Made by a program: the position numbers and the translations under genes. The notes under the pieces are model-generated. The model saw only the letters and a program-made list of their open reading frames with translations. It searched no databases and was not told where the DNA came from. Positions 1 to 5,389 of a stretch of 6,294 nucleotides of DNA are shown piece by piece (within the stretch, counting starts at the first letter, position 1; each line of letters begins with the position of its first letter). The DNA is from Candidatus Neomicrothrix sp. UBA2110 (GTDB lineage Bacteria; Actinomycetota; Acidimicrobiia; Acidimicrobiales; Poriferisodalaceae). The stretch lies in NCBI GenBank assembly GCA_002331465.1, contig DCYM01000239.1:1-6294 (forward strand). The letters are read 5' to 3'.

Positions 1-222
1 GACCCACAACTGGAACACCGCAACCACTTCCGGCAAGCGTCCCATGACGAACATGGGTCGATGTGGATAGAAGGAACCAGGTTCTCGATGTCTCGCAGCA
101 CTGATGTGGTCAGCGGCGCAGCACCAACTCTTGGCCAGCACACCTTCGATGTGCTCGAGGGGATACTCGGCTACGACGCCGACCACATCGCGGAACTGGC
201 GGTGGCAGGAGTCCTTGAGTGA
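1..222 (+). CDS. CaiB/BaiF (type III) CoA-transferase, C-terminal fragment
   Basis: The first reading frame is open from base 1 to a TGA at 220-222 and gives 73 residues; the gene begins left of the window. The visible part matches the C-terminal end of CaiB/BaiF family CoA-transferases: a DPQL.HR.HF stretch at residues 2-10, a G..W.EGTRFSMSR segment at about 19-32, and the family-typical ending GAPTLGQHTF-like (here GAAPTLGQHTFDVL, about 39-52) followed by an ILGY..D.IAEL..AGVL tail. Family members move CoA between carboxylic acids (for example carnitine, formyl/oxalate, succinate donors) or racemise 2-methylacyl-CoA. The catalytic Asp lies in the missing N-terminal part, so activity and substrate cannot be judged here. 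The last residues look intact, so this is a window-edge cut and not a pseudogene. The next gene begins 160 bp downstream, so co-transcription is uncertain. Confidence 0.87.
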   Translation, partial: DPQLEHRNHFRQASHDEHGSMWIEGTRFSMSRSTDVVSGAAPTLGQHTFDVLEGILGYDADHIAELAVAGVLE

Positions 223-309
223 GCCGAGTTGTGGGGGCATTGTCTCAACACCAGGTTCCTTAAGGACAGATCTCACCGATAGGCCCGAAATTTGCCTAAT
301 CGAAGATCA

Positions 310-338
310 CTCCAACTGATGACCGATCGAAGTTGGAG
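310..338. terminator. inverted repeat, possible weak terminator or operator
   Basis: CTCCAACT at 310-317 is repeated as its exact reverse complement AGTTGGAG at 331-338, giving an 8-bp perfect stem with a 13-nt loop that contains a further GAT/ATC pairing. A short T-rich stretch (TTATTT, 341-346) follows two bases later. It lies 87 bp after the CoA-transferase stop and 44 bp before the next start. It may be a weak intrinsic terminator for the CoA-transferase transcript, but the stem is only half GC and the T-run is interrupted, so a palindromic operator for the downstream unit is also possible. Confidence 0.35.
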
Positions 339-370
339 CCTTATTTCGCCGCAGGATTGACAGATGCCCC

Positions 371-376
371 TAGGGT
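371..376 (+). promoter_or_regulatory. candidate -10 element of a leaderless promoter for the F420 enzyme gene
   Basis: TAGGGT fits the TANNNT consensus of bacterial -10 boxes and ends exactly 6 nt before the ATG at 383, so a transcript would start at or within a base or two of the start codon. The same bases contain AGGG, which could instead serve as a weak Shine-Dalgarno site with 7-nt spacing; the two readings cannot be separated from sequence alone. A perfect TTGACA lies at 357-362, but it is only 8 bp upstream and is too close to be the matching -35. Confidence 0.4.
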
Positions 377-382
377 GTCGCG

Positions 383-826
383 ATGACATTTGATGGAGAG
401 TATGGTCCCAGCACCTGGGACTGGGTGGCGGAACAAGCCGAGGAATACGAGGCGTCCAACGGCCAGAAGGCGAGCATGCTTCGAGATACCGGTTTGCCGA
501 TCATTGTTATGACAACTATCGGGCATCGCACAGGGTTGGTTCGCAAAGTACCGCTCATGAAAGTTGAGCACGAAGGCCAATATGCCATCGTCGCCTCCAA
601 AGGCGGGGCAAAAGAACATCCAGGCTGGTACCACAATCTTATGGCGGACCCCAAAGTCTTGGTCCAAGACGGTCCCGCGCCTTTCGAAACAACAGTTCGC
701 CTTTTGAGTGGGGAAGAACGAACTGAGTGGTGGGAACGATCAGTTGACGCCTTTTCCCCGTATGCGGAGTATCAAGAAAAGACTGACCGAGAAATCCCGT
801 TGTTTATTACTGAGCCCCCAGTTTGA
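383..826 (+). CDS. Ddn-type nitroreductase-family F420H2-dependent oxidoreductase/quinone reductase
   Basis: The 147-residue single-domain protein has the usual length of the deazaflavin (F420)-dependent Ddn/nitroreductase family, a split-beta-barrel group whose members use reduced F420 to reduce quinones or other electrophiles. Visible family signatures are a TTIGHRTGL.RKVPLM segment at 44-59 (basic residues expected near the F420 phosphate), VASKGG...HPGWYHNL at 70-86, and the C-terminal Y..YQ.KTDR.IPLF..EP block at about 127-145. No signal peptide or membrane segment is seen, so a cytoplasmic or peripheral protein is expected. The first start with family-like N-terminal sequence is ATG 383; the leader is discussed under the candidate -10 element. 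The enolase-superfamily gene follows 18 bp after the stop and probably shares its transcript. Substrate is unknown. The family implies that the host makes F420, which is inference since no F420 biosynthesis gene is in view. Confidence 0.88.
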   Translation: MTFDGEYGPSTWDWVAEQAEEYEASNGQKASMLRDTGLPIIVMTTIGHRTGLVRKVPLMKVEHEGQYAIVASKGGAKEHPGWYHNLMADPKVLVQDGPAPFETTVRLLSGEERTEWWERSVDAFSPYAEYQEKTDREIPLFITEPPV

Positions 827-844
827 CATTGGGTTGAATTACTG

Positions 845-2080
845 ATGCGCCTTGAACAAGTGCGCACATACGTGACGGTGCCCCCCACCGGAGTAGGGGG
901 TTCGTTTTGGGTGTTCGTAGAAGTCGAAACTGACGATGGAATCACTGGGGTGGGGGAGTGTTATGGAGTCCCCGTTTCAGGCGACATCGCGACTTCGATG
1001 GTCGCGGACATATTCGAACGTTACGTTGCCGGGGTAGACCCCCATCACTTGGAAACTCTTTTCCGTCGGGTCTATTCGGCGGGTTTTACCCAACGCCCCG
1101 ACCTTTCCACTATGGGTGTTTTCAGTGGTATTGAGATCGCAATTTGGGACATCCTTGGCAAGGCCCATGGAGTACCGGTGTACGAACTACTGGGAGGGAG
1201 ATTCCACGATCGGCTCCGCACCTACTCCTACCTATATCCGTTGGAAACCGATGCTTCCGGTGACGCGCTCCCAGGTCAGCCCGACGTTTACCACGATGGG
1301 GACGCCGCCGCGGAAACTGCGTTGCGGTACCTCGATATGGGTTTCACTGCTGTTAAACAAGACCCGACCGGGCCGTATTCGTTTCAGGGGGGCCGGGAAC
1401 TATCGCTATCTGAGTTGAGTCGCGCTGAGTATTCGATTCGCCGCATCAGAGAGGCTGTAGGAGATCGGGCTGACATTTTGTTTGGAACCCATGGACAAAT
1501 GACCACAGGTTCAGCAATCCGGCTTGCGCAACGTTTGGAGCCGTATGACCCGCTCTGGTTCGAAGAGCCCTGCCCTCCTGATCAAGTGGAAGCGATCGGC
1601 GCTGTTGCCGCGGCGACCACCATTCCGGTCGCAGCCGGTGAACGAGTCACCACCCGTAAGGAGTTTCATGACTTACTCAAAGCAGGGGTGAGAATTCTTC
1701 AACCGAATGTAGGTCGGAGCGGGGGGTTGTGGGAGACCAAAAAGATAGCTGCCCTGGCAGAGTTGTTTAACGCTCAGATCGCCCCTCACATTTATTGCGG
1801 CCCAATTGCGCATGCTGCGGCGACGCACCTGGGATTCACTCTTCCAAATTTTCTGATCCTGGAAACTATTCTCAGTGATTTTCACAACAGTGTTGTAAGA
1901 AAACCTTTGGATTGGGATGCGGGGTGGATGGTTCCCCCAACCGGTCCGGGGTTAGGTGTTGAATTAAATCACGACGTTGTCCTAGGGCATCCGTACACGA
2001 CAGGTGGCCGTCTTCACCTTGAGATGACACAAACGCCACTTGATTCAAACAACAGCCGCTTGGCCCGGGAATTGGAGTGA
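845..2080 (+). CDS. mandelate racemase/muconate lactonizing-type enolase-superfamily protein (probable acid-sugar dehydratase)
   Basis: The 411-residue protein shows the two-domain enolase-superfamily architecture: an N-terminal alpha+beta capping domain (1 to about 120, including the VPVYELLGG linker at 110-118) and a modified TIM barrel (about 125-380). Barrel motifs in order are K171-x-D173-P, ILFGTHGQ at 211-218, WFEEP with E240/E241 at 238-242, AAGER with E266 at 263-267, QPNVGRSGG at 286-294, APHIYCGP with H315 at 313-320 and E340 in LILET. E241 (or E240) and E266 are the expected second and third Mg2+ ligands, and H315 is a likely acid/base residue. The usual first ligand Asp is not apparent: GTHGQ stands there, and Asn288 replaces the Asp that often pairs with the barrel His. 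Relatives are commonly labelled galactonate dehydratase-like, but substrate labels in this superfamily are unreliable. Start ATG 845 gives a family-like MRLEQVRTY opening, with no strong Shine-Dalgarno; it lies 18 bp after the F420 enzyme gene and ends 27 bp from the convergent monooxygenase. Confidence 0.9.
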   Translation: MRLEQVRTYVTVPPTGVGGSFWVFVEVETDDGITGVGECYGVPVSGDIATSMVADIFERYVAGVDPHHLETLFRRVYSAGFTQRPDLSTMGVFSGIEIAIWDILGKAHGVPVYELLGGRFHDRLRTYSYLYPLETDASGDALPGQPDVYHDGDAAAETALRYLDMGFTAVKQDPTGPYSFQGGRELSLSELSRAEYSIRRIREAVGDRADILFGTHGQMTTGSAIRLAQRLEPYDPLWFEEPCPPDQVEAIGAVAAATTIPVAAGERVTTRKEFHDLLKAGVRILQPNVGRSGGLWETKKIAALAELFNAQIAPHIYCGPIAHAAATHLGFTLPNFLILETILSDFHNSVVRKPLDWDAGWMVPPTGPGLGVELNHDVVLGHPYTTGGRLHLEMTQTPLDSNNSRLARELE

Positions 2081-2107
2081 AGTCCACAAATCGATCACCG
2101 AATTACT

Positions 2108-3361
2108 TCACAACAAAATTGTCCTGGGTGAATTGTTGAGAGTTTCGATCGCAAATCCAGCGGCGGCCTTATACCGAGCCATGTAATCCTCGATCTCTGC
2201 GCGCGGTATTACGTCTTCGATGTCGTCAAACACGCCACCGCATCTTTCTTCGACTAGTCCGAGGATGCCAATCGGGCCTGCACCTCTGTTTCGCAACACG
2301 AGCTCATTCACATCTTGAAGCATCGCGTCCTCGAATGATTTCAACGCTGCAACACTCACACCCAGATGTTGCATTGCGGCGCCCAGTACGCGAGCGTCGA
2401 CGATGGCTTGGCTCGCGCCATTGGAGCCGACCGGGTACATGACATGGGCAGCATCACCAATGAGGACGCAGCGCCCATCGACCCAATTCTCTATCGGGTC
2501 TCTATCGACCATTGGGTACTCATAGACCGTTGACGCACCGCGGATCAACGCTGGAATGTCAAGCCAATCGAATGCCCAGTCTTGAAATTGGTCCAAAAAT
2601 TTTGTGACCGGCACCTCTCTGTTCCAATCGCTGTCACCCCAATCCTGTGAGGTGTCATAAGTCAGTTCAGCGATCCAATTAATTGTCGCTAGCCCAGTGG
2701 ACGGATCGGGACGGCTAATCGGGTAGCAGACGAATCGCTGGTCAAGTTTTCCCACTAGCACGAAGGATGCACCCGTCCGGATGGGAACAGCTTCAGAAGT
2801 GCCGCGCCACATGACGGGACCTCCCCAAACTGGAGGTCCCTCGTTGGGGCGCATCTGGTGGCGGGCGGCACTGTGTAGGCCATCTGCGCCGACGAGCACT
2901 GATCCTTCAATCGATGTGACCTTGCCGGAGCCTGATTGAAACGAAACGCGGATGCTGTCGTCATGAGATTCGTACCTCAAGAGGCGACTTCCTGTGGTGA
3001 CTGCGTTGAGACCAAGACGCCTCAAGACTTCCTCATAGAGCAACATTTGCAGCCGCCCGCGATGAACGGAATATTGGGGCCACAGGTAACCAGCGTCTAG
3101 GCCACGAGGTTCGGCCCACACGTCGTTGCCATTGCGCCCAACCAGAGCCCACTCCTTAGCCGGAACACCTATTTGGTCCAGTTGCGTTTCTAAACCCAGG
3201 TCATATAGCTCCCGAACAGCGTTGGGTTGGAGGTTGATTCCAACACCTGAAGGTTGCAACTGGCTCACCGATTCGTGGACTATCACCGGAAGTCCCAACT
3301 CATGGCAGGTGAGGGCCATGGTCATTCCTGCGATGCCGCCTCCGGCCACAATCACCGTCAT
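2108..3361 (-). CDS. PhzS-like FAD-dependent (class A) aromatic monooxygenase
   Basis: The 417-residue protein is a complete single-component flavoprotein monooxygenase, which would use NAD(P)H and O2 to hydroxylate a soluble, probably aromatic substrate in the cytoplasm. Visible signatures are the N-terminal dinucleotide fold GGGIAG at 7-12 with E30 at the end of the second strand (FAD ribose), HR at 100-101 for FAD, the GADG motif at 158-161, and GDAAH at 302-306 followed by YPVGSNGASQA at 309-319. Extended resemblance to the phenazine monooxygenase PhzS group is seen in GVGINLQPNAVREL (39-52), PQYSVHRG (95-102), PNEGPP (172-177), the MWRG..EA block (184-191) and EYPMVDRDP (281-289). The substrate need not be a phenazine: no phenazine synthesis genes are in view, and many soil and marine homologues have no known substrate. 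It is convergent with the enolase-type gene and divergent from ahcY, with only 38 bp between start codons, so the two promoters may interact. Confidence 0.93.
   Translation of the reverse strand: MTVIVAGGGIAGMTMALTCHELGLPVIVHESVSQLQPSGVGINLQPNAVRELYDLGLETQLDQIGVPAKEWALVGRNGNDVWAEPRGLDAGYLWPQYSVHRGRLQMLLYEEVLRRLGLNAVTTGSRLLRYESHDDSIRVSFQSGSGKVTSIEGSVLVGADGLHSAARHQMRPNEGPPVWGGPVMWRGTSEAVPIRTGASFVLVGKLDQRFVCYPISRPDPSTGLATINWIAELTYDTSQDWGDSDWNREVPVTKFLDQFQDWAFDWLDIPALIRGASTVYEYPMVDRDPIENWVDGRCVLIGDAAHVMYPVGSNGASQAIVDARVLGAAMQHLGVSVAALKSFEDAMLQDVNELVLRNRGAGPIGILGLVEERCGGVFDDIEDVIPRAEIEDYMARYKAAAGFAIETLNNSPRTILL
2816..2840. repeat. perfect 9-bp inverted repeat inside the monooxygenase gene
   Basis: GGGACCTCC at 2816-2824 and GGAGGTCCC at 2832-2840 are exact reverse complements separated by the 7-base loop CCAAACT. 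The stem is GC-rich (7 of 9 pairs) and could form a stable hairpin on either strand. It falls on codons for the conserved GPPVWGGP stretch (residues 175-182 of the monooxygenase), so the Gly/Pro codon pattern partly explains it. No T-run follows on either strand, which argues against an intrinsic terminator. Confidence 0.6.
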
Positions 3362-3367
3362 GGCAAA

Positions 3368-3373
3368 AGACTA
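3368..3373 (-). promoter_or_regulatory. candidate -10 element of a leaderless promoter for the monooxygenase gene
   Basis: On the minus strand TAGTCT (bases 3373 down to 3368) matches TANNNT and ends exactly 6 nt before the ATG at 3361. No Shine-Dalgarno-like purine run lies between it and the start, so a leaderless transcript is the simplest reading. The geometry repeats that of the F420 enzyme gene. The 38-bp divergent gap leaves little room for a longer leader on either side. Confidence 0.42.
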
Positions 3374-3386
3374 GAGCGAGTACGTG

Positions 3387-3393
3387 TAACACT
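3387..3393 (+). promoter_or_regulatory. weak candidate -10 element upstream of the adenosylhomocysteinase gene
   Basis: TAACACT begins 13 nt before the GTG start at 3400. The hexamer TAACAC would leave 7 nt to the start codon but lacks the final T of the TANNNT consensus. No Shine-Dalgarno sequence is recognisable before the GTG, which makes a leaderless or near-leaderless start plausible. The match is poorer than for the two other genes, so this remains tentative. Confidence 0.22.
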
Positions 3394-3399
3394 CCTGAC

Positions 3400-4662
3400 G
3401 TGTCTCCCACAAATCGCTCGAGAATTCTAAACCCGGATCTTGCACCTGAAGGGCATCGTTCAATCGAATGGGCCCGCCGTCACTCCCCATTAGTTGATGG
3501 ATTTCTCAGAGAACGGCTGAAAGATGGCGCTCTAGAAGGCCGCCGCGTCGCGGTGGTGGTTCACTTGGAAGCTAAGACGGCGCTTTTGGCGACGGTGTTG
3601 GCTGATGCTGGTGCCCAGGTTGTGGCTGCAGGGTCGAATCCTCATTCAACTCGAGACGAAATTGCTGCAGCTCTTGTTGAACGAGGAGTGGAAGTCCATT
3701 CAACGCGTGACAGCGGATACGACGCGTGGGAAAAAGACCTCCTCGCAGTGGCAGATACCGGCCCGGAACTAATTATTGATGATGGTGCTGAACTGACGAT
3801 CCGAATGGCGAGTCAGCGACCCGCCGCGTTTGAAGCGTTGAAGGGGGTGACGGAACAAACAACTACAGGAGTTGCGCGCTTAGTTGAATTGGCATCTCGC
3901 GGTCGCCTGCCGTTCCCCGTGCTCGCAGCTAACGATGCTGCCTGTAAGCATCTCTTTGACAACAAATATGGAACAGGTCAAAGCACCGTGCAGGCCATCT
4001 TGAACCTCACCAACATGTTGATGGCTGGCAAAGACGTCGCAATCCTCGGCTATGGGTGGGTTGGGCGTGGGATAGCAGCTCACGTGCGCGCATTGGGAGG
4101 CACCGCTTGGGTCATTGAGGTAGATCCCGTGAAGGCCCTGGAAGCGTTCATGGACGGTCACCGCGTTGGGAACCTAAGCGATGTTCTACCTAGGGCAGAT
4201 TTCATTTTGACGGCGACCGGTGGGCGCCGTGCCATAGCACGCCGACATTTTTCTGCGATGAAAAATGGTGCAATTTTGGCGAATGCCGGCCACCATGACC
4301 TCGAAATCGACGTCGAAGCGTTGGCTGATGAAGCACATGACTTCAGGGCGGTACGCCCGGGCATCGACGAGTACATAATTGACGACAACCAGTCGGTGCT
4401 GGTGTTAGCGAACGGAGCGCTGGTCAACATCGCAGGTGGTCTCGGGCATCCGATTGAGATCATGGATCTTTCGTTTGCCGTGCAAGGTGTGGGCTGTCAC
4501 GAACTGGCCCGAGGAACGGTGCCTCAAGGTGTGAATGTCATAGATCCCTTTCTAGATTCGGAAATAGCCCGGGCGAAACTTGCAGCTCATGGGATCCTTC
4601 TCGACGCAAAAGAACCTGGCCAAGCTGACATAATTGACGATTTACTCGGACCGGAAGCCTGA
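3400..4662 (+). CDS. ahcY: adenosylhomocysteinase, short archaeal/Thermotoga-type (SAH or SIH hydrolase)
   Basis: The enzyme reversibly splits S-adenosylhomocysteine into homocysteine and adenosine with a tightly bound NAD+, in the cytoplasm, recycling the product of SAM-dependent methylation. Its 420 residues show the substrate domain with H55 (HLEAKTA, 55-61), DDG at 127-129 and TEQTTTG at 151-157; K183, D187 and N188 in the ND...K...FDN..YG block; the Rossmann GYGWVGRG at 217-224 with E240 after it for the NAD ribose; NAGH with H298; and GGLGHP with H350. It lacks the C-terminal Lys-containing KPDHYRY-type tail of animal enzymes and has YGTGQST instead of the Cys195 region, both typical of the short archaeal/Thermotoga branch. 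Non-canonical pocket residues are E57, K59 and Q153. The start is GTG at 3400; the opening NPDLAPEGHRSIEWA aligns with the usual family N-terminus, so no later start is likely. deoD follows after one base. The product may be better described as an S-inosylhomocysteine or mixed-specificity hydrolase. Confidence 0.92.
   Translation: MSPTNRSRILNPDLAPEGHRSIEWARRHSPLVDGFLRERLKDGALEGRRVAVVVHLEAKTALLATVLADAGAQVVAAGSNPHSTRDEIAAALVERGVEVHSTRDSGYDAWEKDLLAVADTGPELIIDDGAELTIRMASQRPAAFEALKGVTEQTTTGVARLVELASRGRLPFPVLAANDAACKHLFDNKYGTGQSTVQAILNLTNMLMAGKDVAILGYGWVGRGIAAHVRALGGTAWVIEVDPVKALEAFMDGHRVGNLSDVLPRADFILTATGGRRAIARRHFSAMKNGAILANAGHHDLEIDVEALADEAHDFRAVRPGIDEYIIDDNQSVLVLANGALVNIAGGLGHPIEIMDLSFAVQGVGCHELARGTVPQGVNVIDPFLDSEIARAKLAAHGILLDAKEPGQADIIDDLLGPEA
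4653..4657 (+). promoter_or_regulatory. ribosome binding site that fixes the deoD start
   Basis: GGAAG lies 6 nt upstream of the ATG at 4664, inside the last codons of ahcY. It is the clearest Shine-Dalgarno site in the window. It supports ATG 4664 over the in-frame ATG at 4634, which has no such site and would add a non-homologous ten-residue extension. Confidence 0.7.
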
Positions 4663-4663
4663 A

Positions 4664-5389
4664 ATGTCGACTCCCCACATAGATGCCGAAAAGGGTGACT
4701 TCGCGCCAGTTGTTTTAATGCCCGGAGACCCACTACGCGCAACTTATATAGCCGAACAGCACCTTGAAGATGCCCGTTTAGTGACGAACATCCGCAACGC
4801 GAGCGGATACACAGGCACGTACGAAGGCGTGGCAGTTTCTGTGATGACCTCCGGGATGGGTATGCCGTCAGCGGCTATTTACATGACTGAGCTCTATCGG
4901 TTTTACGGCGTGGAAACGATCATTCGCGTTGGAACAGCTGGAGTGTTCGATCCGAGCTTGGAGCTGCGCAGCATCGTGGCAGCAACAGAGTGCATCACTA
5001 ACAGCTCGCTACCGGGCCACCTCTTACCTAACCAGGATTCCCTGCTCGCCCCGACACAAGAATTGGTGACCATGGCGGTACGCATTGCCAACCAAGAGAG
5101 CCTGGATCTGGTGATGGGCAAGGTGTTTAGTACAGATCTCTTCTATGAACCTGATCAAAACCTAACTGTAGACATGGCGGCCGATGGGGTTTTGTGTGTG
5201 GAGATGGAAACTGCGGGTCTCTACGCTCTGGCGAAATCGGAAGGAAGGCGGGCTTTGAGTTTGCTGACAATGTCTGACCATCTAACGACGGGGGAGAGCC
5301 TTTCGTCGGCTGAACGTCAGGTGACCTTGGATGAGATGATTGAGTTCGCCCTAAAAGTCGCTCTGGCTGACTCAGAAGCTATTGACTGA
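4664..5389 (+). CDS. deoD: purine nucleoside phosphorylase, DeoD (hexameric, bacterial) type
   Basis: DeoD enzymes phosphorolyse adenosine, inosine, guanosine and deoxy forms to the free base and (deoxy)ribose-1-phosphate in the cytoplasm. The 241-residue protein aligns almost without gaps to the well-known enterobacterial enzyme: it opens MSTPHIDAEKGDFA, and key residues fall at the same numbers, namely H5 (ribose, neighbouring subunit), G21, R25, R44 and R88 (phosphate), E180-M181-E182 (ribose/base), the catalytic pair S204-D205 in MSDH, and R218. The phosphate-site Ser after RVG is replaced by T91, a conservative change. D205 implies that 6-amino purines such as adenosine are accepted as well as 6-oxo purines. 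It begins one base after the ahcY stop, so translational coupling is likely and adenosine (or inosine) released by AhcY is the natural substrate. Its last 11 bases overlap the end of the minus-strand M20 gene. Confidence 0.95.
   Translation: MSTPHIDAEKGDFAPVVLMPGDPLRATYIAEQHLEDARLVTNIRNASGYTGTYEGVAVSVMTSGMGMPSAAIYMTELYRFYGVETIIRVGTAGVFDPSLELRSIVAATECITNSSLPGHLLPNQDSLLAPTQELVTMAVRIANQESLDLVMGKVFSTDLFYEPDQNLTVDMAADGVLCVEMETAGLYALAKSEGRRALSLLTMSDHLTTGESLSSAERQVTLDEMIEFALKVALADSEAID

Noticed and set aside
104..319. Forward open frame of 71 codons spanning the CoA-transferase end and the gap
   Set aside because: It overlaps the clear CoA-transferase frame and reads as low-complexity Ser/Thr-rich sequence with no family resemblance.
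357..362. Perfect TTGACA -35 box
   Set aside because: It is only 8 bp from the candidate -10 at 371, and a 17-bp spacer would put the -10 on the start codon itself, so it is probably coincidental.
881..900. C-run/G-run pairing just inside the enolase-type gene
   Set aside because: It gives only about five G-C pairs, encoded by Pro-Pro-Thr-Gly-Val-Gly-Gly codons; too short to claim as a regulatory structure.
1116..1418. Forward 100-codon frame within the enolase-type gene
   Set aside because: It is an out-of-frame shadow of a strongly conserved gene, with no independent support.
3126..3374. Forward open frame of 82 codons opposite the start of the monooxygenase
   Set aside because: It is antisense to a well-supported conserved N-terminal FAD fold and shows no recognisable protein features.
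4634..4663. Earlier in-frame ATG for deoD at 4634
   Set aside because: It would add ten residues not found in DeoD proteins, overlap ahcY by 29 bp and lack a ribosome binding site; ATG 4664 gives the family N-terminus and a 241-residue length with matching residue numbers.
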